DNA of 10,640 nucleotides from CAVVVS01 sp963751355 (GTDB lineage Bacteria > Bacteroidota > Ignavibacteria > Ignavibacteriales > Ignavibacteriaceae), in contig CAVVVS010000108.1 of NCBI GenBank assembly GCA_963751355.1, positions 1 to 10,640 on the forward strand, written 5' to 3'. The notes below the pieces were generated by a model. That model saw only the letters and a list, made by a program, of their open reading frames with translations. It had not been told where the DNA came from and made no database searches. Position numbers and translations under genes: made by a program. Shown piece after piece: positions 5,232-10,640 of this stretch (position 1 is the stretch's first letter; every line of letters starts with the position of its first letter).

Positions 5232-5570
5232 ATGAATAATTCATTTTCCTTTCTAATGCTCTTTACATCTGTAATTATTACCGGGTGCGCTGAAGTAGAT
5301 AATTCCCCTGCTAAAAAAGAAGAGGCTAATAAAAAAGTTGTACTTGATTTCTGGGAAAATTTCTTGAACAAATGCATCCTGAAAATTAGTTTTTCTAGCG
5401 ACGCCCGTTTTGATACCTTCAATTTTGGAGCATACATTTATGCTGTCTTTAATTTACATTTAAGTTATAACCTCTTTTTTAATGGCGCTGAAATCAGGCT
5501 AAATCAAACCGGTCAAGATTCATTACTTTATTCCATGCTGCTACAAAATCCTTCACGAATTTCTTCTTAG
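5232..5570 (+). pseudogene. Truncated lipoprotein gene, possibly SnoaL-like
   Basis: The start is convincing: AAAAAGGA upstream, then a lipoprotein signal peptide with the lipobox ITGC (Cys at residue 19), a charged linker and KKVVLDFWENFLNK, which resembles the first helix of exported SnoaL-like/NTF2-fold proteins. After about residue 46 the sequence loses any resemblance to a domain, and the open frame runs 77 bases into the 3' end of katG on the other strand. At 112 residues it is shorter than complete exported SnoaL-like proteins. I read it as a gene cut off by a deletion or insertion, with a random tail. A genuine small lipoprotein is possible but less likely. The truncation lies between the cassette array and katG. 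Confidence 0.45.
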
Positions 5571-7674
5571 AATCTTCACTTGCGTAAACTTCTGCAAGAG
5601 CACGAAGTTCTGAGTTAGAACCAAAGATAAGATCGACTCTGGTGCCTGTCCATTTTACTTTACCTAATTTACGGTCACTGCCTTCAAAAACTTCCTCGGA
5701 AGTTGCCTTCCAAGCAGTGTTCAAATCCAGCAGGTTAACAAAGAAATCATTAGTTAGTGTCCCCGGTTTTTTGGTAAATACGCCATGTTTAGAGCCATCA
5801 AAGTTTGTGTTAAGCACTCGCAAACCGCCAACCAGGACTGTCATCTCCGGAGGTGTAAGCGTTAAAAGCTGTGCGCGGTCAACCAGCATTTCCTCTGTTG
5901 ATTTCATGTATTTTGTTTTCAGGTAATTACGGAACCCGTCTGCTCTAGGTTCAAGAACAGCAAATGATTCTACATCTGTTTGGTCTTGCAGCGCATCGTT
6001 GCGTCCCGGTGTGAAAGACACTTTTATATCGTAACCGGCTTTCTTTGCAGCCTTCTCAACTCCTGCACATCCTCCTAAAACGATCAAGTCGGCAAGCGAA
6101 ACTTTCTTTTTACCGGATTGATCATCATTAAAATCTTTTTGAATTCTCTTAAGCTTCTTCAGCACTTTTGCAAGCTGAGCCGGGTTGTTAACTTCCCAAT
6201 CCTTCTGCGGAGCAAGTTGAATGCGCGCACCATTTGCGCCGCCGCGCTTATCGGATCCGCGGAATGTTGATGCTGATGCCCAGGCAGTAGATACCAGTTG
6301 AGATACAGACAAACCGGAATCAAGTATCTTATTTTTCAGTTCATCGATATCTTTTTTGCCGATTGTTTTATAGTTAACAGCCGGAATAGGATCCTGCCAG
6401 ATCAGTTCTTCTTCAGGAACTTCAGGACCAAGATAGCGTGCGATTGGACCCATATCACGGTGAGTAAGTTTAAACCATGCACGGGCAAATGCGTCTGCAA
6501 ACTCGTCAGGATTTTCATAAAAGCGTCTTGAAATTTTTTCATAAGCTGGATCGAAGCGCAAAGAGAGATCAGTTGTAAGCATGGTTGGTTTATGTTTCTT
6601 TGACTGATTCTGAGCATAAGGAACTGTTTCAGGGCTATTCTTTGCAACCCACTGCTGCGCACCAGCCGGGCTTTTTGTTAATTCCCATTCATAGCCGAAA
6701 AGATTCTCAAAGAAATTGTTGCTCCACTTTGTTGGCGTTGTAGTCCAGGTAACTTCCGGTCCGCCGCCGATTGTATCACCACCGTGACCTGTACCGAAAT
6801 TGCTTTTCCAGCCGAGGCCCTGCTGTTCAATGCCTGCAGCAGCAGGTTCCGGGCCAACGTATTTATTTGGATCGGCAGCGCCATGGGCTTTGCCGAACGT
6901 GTGTCCGCCTGCAATAAGTGCGACAGTTTCTTCATCATTCATAGCCATGCGCCGGAATGTTTCGCGAATATCACGTGCTGCTAAAACCGGATCAGGATTT
7001 CCGTTTGGGCCTTCAGGGTTCACATAGATCAATCCCATCTGAACAGCAGCAAGAGGATTCTCGAGTTCCCTGTCACCGCTGTAGCGTTTATCTTCAAGCC
7101 ACTCACCTTCCGAACCCCAATAGATATCTTCCAAAGGTTCCCAAACATCTTCACGTCCGCCGCCGAAACCGAAAGTCTTAAAGCCCATCGACTCAAGGGC
7201 ACAGTTTCCAGCGAGGATAATCAAGTCTGCCCAGGAAATTTTCTTTCCGTATTTTTGTTTGATTGGCCAAATCAGCCTGCGTGCTTTGTCCAGGTTTACA
7301 TTATCAGGCCAGCTATTAAGCGGTTCAAAACGCTGGCTGCCTGTACCTCCGCCGCCGCGTCCGTCAGCAATGCGGTAAGTACCTGCACTGTGCCAAGCCA
7401 TACGAATGAAGAATGGGCCGTAATGTCCGAAGTCAGCCGGCCACCAGTCCTGAGACTTTGTCATCAGATCGAAGAGGTCTTTTTTCACAGCATTTAAGTC
7501 TAACTTTTTAAACTCCTCAGCATAGTCAAACTCTTCACCCATCGGATTAGACTTGGAAGAATGTTGACGCAGGATATTCAGATTCAACTTATTTGGCCAC
7601 CAGTCGCGGTTCGTTGTACCGCCGCCGTGCCCTACAACCGGGCACTTGCTTTCATTATTCGAATTAGTTCCCAT
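5494..7674 (-). CDS. katG: Catalase-peroxidase KatG
   Basis: A 726-residue haem enzyme that breaks down hydrogen peroxide by catalase and peroxidase activity; full family length with the duplicated two-domain layout. The distal site is RMAWHSAG with Arg91, Trp94 and His95. The proximal haem ligand is His258 in AGGHTFGKAHG. Tyr217 (GLIYVNPEGPNG) and Met243 (FRRMAMNDEE), with Trp94, form the Met-Tyr-Trp adduct needed for catalase activity, so the enzyme should be bifunctional. The C-terminal domain (from about residue 430) is haem-free in the family and looks intact. I start at the ATG at 7674, six bases after AGGTG; a GTG nine bases upstream would overlap that Shine-Dalgarno. No signal peptide is seen, so it is cytoplasmic. 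It is divergent from oxyR with 118 bases between them, indicating peroxide-induced expression. The gene is visibly richer in G+C than its surroundings. Confidence 0.97.
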   Translation of the reverse strand: MGTNSNNESKCPVVGHGGGTTNRDWWPNKLNLNILRQHSSKSNPMGEEFDYAEEFKKLDLNAVKKDLFDLMTKSQDWWPADFGHYGPFFIRMAWHSAGTYRIADGRGGGGTGSQRFEPLNSWPDNVNLDKARRLIWPIKQKYGKKISWADLIILAGNCALESMGFKTFGFGGGREDVWEPLEDIYWGSEGEWLEDKRYSGDRELENPLAAVQMGLIYVNPEGPNGNPDPVLAARDIRETFRRMAMNDEETVALIAGGHTFGKAHGAADPNKYVGPEPAAAGIEQQGLGWKSNFGTGHGGDTIGGGPEVTWTTTPTKWSNNFFENLFGYEWELTKSPAGAQQWVAKNSPETVPYAQNQSKKHKPTMLTTDLSLRFDPAYEKISRRFYENPDEFADAFARAWFKLTHRDMGPIARYLGPEVPEEELIWQDPIPAVNYKTIGKKDIDELKNKILDSGLSVSQLVSTAWASASTFRGSDKRGGANGARIQLAPQKDWEVNNPAQLAKVLKKLKRIQKDFNDDQSGKKKVSLADLIVLGGCAGVEKAAKKAGYDIKVSFTPGRNDALQDQTDVESFAVLEPRADGFRNYLKTKYMKSTEEMLVDRAQLLTLTPPEMTVLVGGLRVLNTNFDGSKHGVFTKKPGTLTNDFFVNLLDLNTAWKATSEEVFEGSDRKLGKVKWTGTRVDLIFGSNSELRALAEVYASEDSKKKFVKDFVAAWNKVMNLDRFDLA

Positions 7675-7753
7675 TTTTAACACCTATTTGTTTATTAATG
7701 TCATTTAAATCTTATCTTTGTAAGAAAGTAATATTTATTTTACAATCAATCAA

Positions 7754-7789
7754 ATTGATGTTTTCTATAATATTATAAATAATATCTAT
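7754..7789. promoter_or_regulatory. OxyR-site-like sequence between katG and oxyR
   Basis: The pattern ATTG-n7-CTAT-n6-ATAA-n7-CTAT (tetrads at 7754, 7765, 7775 and 7786) fits the known OxyR motif ATAG-n7-CTAT-n7-ATAG-n7-CTAT with the two ATAG tetrads degraded and one spacer a base short. It ends three bases before the oxyR ATG and lies about 80 bases upstream of katG, a position suited to repressing oxyR and activating katG. The region is very AT-rich, so chance matches are a real risk. No firm -35/-10 could be assigned on either strand. Confidence 0.4.
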
Positions 7790-7792
7790 AAT

Positions 7793-8728
7793 ATGAATTT
7801 ACAGCAACTGGAATATTTAATATCAGTCAACTCCCACCGTCATTTTGTAAAAGCGGCAGAAGCGTGCTGTGTCACACAGCCCACGTTAAGTATGATGATC
7901 AAAAAGCTCGAAGATGAATTGGATATAAAAATATTTGATAGGAGTAAGCAGCCGGTAGTTCCAACCGAAGCAGGCAAAGAAATTATTCAGCAGGCAAAAA
8001 AAATCTTAAAAGAAGCAGGTGCTTTAAAAGAAATTGCCCATTCATTAAAAGGAGAATTAAAAGGAGAACTGAGAATCGGAATTATTCCTACTGTAGCCCC
8101 ATTCCTTTTGCCGATCTTCTTAAGGCAATTTTTGAAAAAATACCCGGAAATAAAAGTAAAGATCTGGGAGTTAACTACCGAGAATATAATCGAAAAACTT
8201 GAGAAAAATATTCTTGACGTCGGAATTCTTGCAACACCTCTTAATAATTCTTCAATATTGGAACAGCCGTTATACAAAGAAGAGTTTTTTGTTTATGCTT
8301 CAAAAGACGAAACCGTGTTGAATAAAAAATATCTGCTTACAGAAGATATAAATCTTAATCATTTGTGGCTCCTGGAAGAAGGACATTGTCTCCGTTCGCA
8401 AATTGTTAACTTGTGTGAACTGAAAAAGAAAGAAATTACTAACAGTAATCTTGAATATGAAGCAGGCAGTATTGATTCGCTAATTAAAATGGTCGATCAA
8501 TATGAAGGAATAACGATTCTTCCTGAATTAGCTGTTAAACATTTAAGTGTGAAGCAAAAAAATAATATCAGGGAATTCAAGCCGCCTGTGCCTGTTCGTG
8601 AAATCAGCCTTATTACTTACCGTCATTTTGTAAAAACAAGAATGCTTGAAACTTTGAAACAAGAAATCATCGGTAATGTTGTTGAACATTTATCACAGAA
8701 GAAAAAACAGAAGGTGATTGAGATATAA
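7793..8728 (+). CDS. oxyR: Hydrogen peroxide-sensing LysR-family regulator OxyR
   Basis: A 311-residue LysR-type activator. Residues 1-60 carry the winged helix-turn-helix, with TQPTLSMMIKKLE as recognition helix, followed by a linker helix and the periplasmic-binding-protein-like sensor domain from about residue 92. The sensor has GHCLRSQIVNLC, placing the redox cysteines at 199 and 208 exactly as in Escherichia coli OxyR, with His198, Thr100 and Thr129 also at matching positions. Peroxide should oxidise Cys199, form the Cys199-Cys208 disulfide and switch on target genes such as the divergent katG. A typical family length of about 305 residues supports an intact gene. No Shine-Dalgarno sequence is visible before the ATG; the OxyR-like site runs to within three bases of it, so the transcript may have a very short leader or none. 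Confidence 0.93.
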   Translation: MNLQQLEYLISVNSHRHFVKAAEACCVTQPTLSMMIKKLEDELDIKIFDRSKQPVVPTEAGKEIIQQAKKILKEAGALKEIAHSLKGELKGELRIGIIPTVAPFLLPIFLRQFLKKYPEIKVKIWELTTENIIEKLEKNILDVGILATPLNNSSILEQPLYKEEFFVYASKDETVLNKKYLLTEDINLNHLWLLEEGHCLRSQIVNLCELKKKEITNSNLEYEAGSIDSLIKMVDQYEGITILPELAVKHLSVKQKNNIREFKPPVPVREISLITYRHFVKTRMLETLKQEIIGNVVEHLSQKKKQKVIEI

Positions 8729-8759
8729 TCAAAAATATTTATTTAAATTTATGATACTT

Positions 8760-8784
8760 AGCTAAATATAGCTGTTTGTTTTTA
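8760..8784 (+). terminator. Weak terminator candidate after oxyR
   Basis: AGCTA (8760-8764) and TAGCT (8769-8773) form a short five-pair stem with a four-base loop, followed by GTTTGTTTTTAT. It lies about 30 bases after the oxyR stop. The AT-rich stem is weak, so this is a tentative call. Confidence 0.3.
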
Positions 8785-8868
8785 TATTGCTAAAGGCAAA
8801 TGATAAAAACAATTCTTAATTTTATACTTAGAAAATATCTAATATTTTAACTTTTAGTAATACTCTCA

Positions 8869-9624
8869 ATGATGTCAATTATTTTATTTCCGTTCAGGTT
8901 TGTTTACAAAATCTATCTCCTTGTATGTTTTGTATTGCTGTTAGTTTTGCTCTATCCGCTCTTTCGCTTTTTCCTGTCTAAAAAGGAGCGGTTCCCCTCA
9001 GCCTTTAAAGTAATGAAATTTTATGCGAGACTGTTTTTGTCTTGTGCAGGAATTTCCTTGAAAGTTGAGGGCAGGGGAAATATTATTTTAGATAAACCCT
9101 TTTTAATCTGCTCTAACCACAGCTCATATATAGATATTCCCTGTCTATACTCAATATTCGATCAATACTTTGTGTTTACAGGAAAAAAGGAAATTGAAAA
9201 ATGGCCTTTATTTCATATATTTTATACATCAGGAATGAATATATTAGTTGACAGAAATAATAAAATGGGATTAATAAAAGCATTCAAAAGAATGATGGAT
9301 GTAATTGATGAAGGGCATCCCTTAGTTGTTCTTCCGGAAGGTACTATTTCCAGAGTTGCTCCTAAACTAACGGAATTTAAACCAGGACCGGTTTCATTAG
9401 CTGTTCGTAAGCAAATTCCAATTTTACCCATAACTTTTACAACAAACTGGAAAAGGCTGCAGCGCAAAGGATTGTTTAAAGGGAAAGCAGGTCCGGGTAT
9501 ATCGGAAGTTATAATTCATCCGCTAATTTCAACAAACGGATTAACTAAAGATGATACAGATGAATTACAATTAAACCTTCGTGATATAATCAACTCACCG
9601 TTACACAAAAAATACGGAGTTTAG
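8869..9624 (+). CDS. plsC: PlsC-family 1-acyl-glycerol-3-phosphate acyltransferase
   Basis: A 251-residue membrane-associated acyltransferase. Residues 15-36 form one hydrophobic membrane segment. The acyltransferase motifs come in the expected order: NHSSYID at 83-89 (catalytic NHx4D with His84 and Asp89), the GMNILVDR block at 122-129, LPEGTISR at about 155-162 (substrate-binding EGT), and PILPITF further on. Family members transfer an acyl chain to lysophosphatidic acid to make phosphatidic acid, the precursor of membrane phospholipids, at the inner face of the cytoplasmic membrane. Length is normal. Two ATGs in tandem (8869, 8872) and no Shine-Dalgarno leave a one-residue doubt about the start. 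It lies 140 bases after oxyR on the same strand, probably as a separate unit. An acyltransferase acting on another lysolipid or an ornithine lipid cannot be excluded. Confidence 0.8.
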   Translation: MMSIILFPFRFVYKIYLLVCFVLLLVLLYPLFRFFLSKKERFPSAFKVMKFYARLFLSCAGISLKVEGRGNIILDKPFLICSNHSSYIDIPCLYSIFDQYFVFTGKKEIEKWPLFHIFYTSGMNILVDRNNKMGLIKAFKRMMDVIDEGHPLVVLPEGTISRVAPKLTEFKPGPVSLAVRKQIPILPITFTTNWKRLQRKGLFKGKAGPGISEVIIHPLISTNGLTKDDTDELQLNLRDIINSPLHKKYGV

Positions 9625-9909
9625 AAATTGTTTGGTTTTATTGCGATAACTTCTTTAATTGGAATTTTCGCGTATGACCTGGTAGAGCCATGTATTGCTG
9701 CGCTTATGAATCAGACACAACAATACACGACCAAGATTTTATGGTCTCGTGGCTGAAAAGTTTTCGGGTTTTAAGGTTTCTGGTTTTCTAGCGAGATCTG
9801 TTTAATTATAAACTATTTTACTTTACCGGTTAAGTGCCAGCAGAAATAAATTTTTATTTATTTTCAAAAGAATTAAACAGCTTCTGCAAGTTGAATAAAG
9901 GGCACATTA
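9625..9909. other. Intergenic stretch without a recognisable gene
   Basis: The only structure I see is a bulged hairpin, CACGACC (9726-9732) with GGTCTCGTG (9743-9751), which is not followed by a T-run. A 42-codon frame beginning with TTG three bases after the acyltransferase stop is open to 9756 but has no ribosome binding site or recognisable motif. No tRNA or repeat was found. Confidence 0.4.
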
Positions 9910-10113
9910 TTACAAGTTGCGTAATTTGATAGCTTTTTCAAGTGTAGCTTTCAGTTTCTCTCTCTGCTGAGTGTGTATCATACACGTACATTCTTTCATA
10001 TTCTTCTCTTCTAGTCGGAACAAACACTCCGCAACTACATAAGACCAGAAGCCCTTTTCATCCGGCTGTATTTTTCTGCGAAATAACTTCGATTCGAATG
10101 CCCTCTTATTCAT
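9910..10113 (-). CDS. Small hypothetical protein (doubtful)
   Basis: A 67-residue frame starting MNKRAFESKLFRRK and ending EKAIKLRNL, rich in Lys, Arg and Glu with four... three cysteines in the middle (ECLFRL, ECTCM), and no family I recognise. The ATG at 10113 has no Shine-Dalgarno; the frame can be extended upstream to a TTG at 10188 with a plausible-looking LILYRNLVDFVKYHTF stretch, so the true start may lie further out or the gene may be the remnant of a longer one. A perfect palindrome CATACA-AA-TGTATG (10115-10128) sits right at the ATG. It is convergent with the acyltransferase gene and divergent from the next gene. Real-gene status is uncertain. Confidence 0.3.
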   Translation of the reverse strand: MNKRAFESKLFRRKIQPDEKGFWSYVVAECLFRLEEKNMKECTCMIHTQQREKLKATLEKAIKLRNL

Positions 10114-10253
10114 ACATACAAATGTATGGTATTTTACGAAATCAACCAAGTTTCTGTATAAAATAAGCAGATTGCACAACCAGCACAACTTTTGTTATTG
10201 AGTCGTGCCGGTTAAGTTTGATGATCGGATGGCTTCAAAATGGAGAGGTGGAT

Positions 10254-10640
10254 ATGAATATTTTTTCAATTTTTACAAAAAAATATTTTGATATCATTAT
10301 AGTTACTTTTCTTTTTTCAATTCAATTATTTGCACAAACTACTTATTATGTTTTACCATCCGGAAATGATGCAAACGATGGTAGCGAAGCAAAACCCTGC
10401 CTCACTATGCAAGGAGCAATAGATAACAGTTCTGTGAGTAATGGAGATACGATTATTGTGAAGGATGGAACATGCAACGAAAATGTTAATATTATAAAAG
10501 AACTAATTATTAAAGCTGAAAATGGATACCAAACTACGACTTTTATTCCTTGTGATTATCATTATTCAGCCATTAATATTACAGTAAATTATGTTACAAT
10601 TGATGGAGTTACTGTATATAGTTTACTACATGTGATAAAA
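10254..10640 (+). CDS. Exported right-handed beta-helix-like protein, N-terminal part
   Basis: The first 129 residues of a gene that continues beyond the window. GGAGAGG just ahead of the ATG at 10254 selects this start over an in-frame ATG 33 bases upstream. Residues 1-27 are a signal peptide ending in LFAQ. The mature protein begins TTYYVLPSGNDANDGSEAKP, the opening typical of DUF1565/NosD-like proteins with parallel beta-helix repeats (YYV-x2-x-GND-x-NDG). It is followed by MQGAID, GDTIIVKDGTCNENV and repeating I/V-rich strands such as IKAENGYQ and VTIDGVTV. Such proteins are secreted or surface-bound and often bind or cleave polysaccharides; many end in a type IX secretion or other sorting domain, which cannot be seen here. 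No catalytic residues can be assigned from this fragment. Confidence 0.8.
   Translation, partial: MNIFSIFTKKYFDIIIVTFLFSIQLFAQTTYYVLPSGNDANDGSEAKPCLTMQGAIDNSSVSNGDTIIVKDGTCNENVNIIKELIIKAENGYQTTTFIPCDYHYSAINITVNYVTIDGVTVYSLLHVIK

Noticed and set aside
5210..5437. 75-codon minus-strand frame antisense to the lipoprotein start
   Set aside because: It is the shadow of the plus-strand lipoprotein signal peptide, which has a clear ribosome binding site and lipobox.
7675..7683. GTG start nine bases upstream of the chosen katG start
   Set aside because: It would overlap the AGGTG that serves the ATG at 7674, and would add only MLK to a normal KatG N-terminus.
9628..9756. 42-codon frame beginning with TTG after the acyltransferase gene
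   Set aside because: Rare start codon, no ribosome binding site, no motif; too short to separate from chance.

Overview
The window looks like a piece of the chromosome of an AT-rich member of the Bacteroidota/Ignavibacteriota side of the tree. This placement is an inference from low G+C, several genes without a clear Shine-Dalgarno sequence, and a secreted beta-helix protein of a type common there. No marker gene fixes the taxonomy.

Bases 1 to about 5150 look like an integron-type gene cassette array without a visible integrase. Three long repeats (A at about 112-330, B at 2950-3141, C at 3818-4047) have attC-like ends. Each has an outer R''/R' pair ending in AAC / GTT and an inner L''/L' pair, CTCAACCCGACCGC against CGGTCGGGTTAGCC. 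The strongest sign is that each unit's first bases are the reverse complement of the R'' at that same unit's own end, as expected for cassettes that once circularised. Unit 1 opens with GTTATAAGGC and closes with GCCTTATAAC. Unit 2 opens with GTTATGTGC and closes with GCGCATAAC. Units 1 and 2 each hold one Phd/YefM-ParE/RelE toxin-antitoxin pair. Unit 3 holds a secreted HExxH (metallopeptidase-like) protein. Stop codons abut or overlap the R'' box in each unit.

Site A is split by an IS110-family element of about 1.9 kb (roughly 331-2232). The attC-like sequence runs to ...GGGTTAGCCTTTA at 330, and the missing R' part, CGTTATAAGGC, reappears at 2233. The transposase (790-2109, minus strand) carries one in-frame TGA that cuts it to 342 of 439 residues. 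A long non-coding, hairpin-rich stretch lies downstream of it and could encode a bridge RNA.

Bases 4943-5493 are a degraded boundary with a weak attC-like remnant and a truncated lipoprotein gene. From 5494 to 8728 there is a classical peroxide-defence pair, katG and oxyR, divergently transcribed with an OxyR-site-like sequence between them. The KatG catalytic and Met-Tyr-Trp residues are present, and OxyR keeps the redox cysteines at 199 and 208. A PlsC-type acyltransferase follows (8869-9624), then a doubtful small ORF on the minus strand, then the first 129 residues of an exported right-handed beta-helix-like protein that runs off the window.
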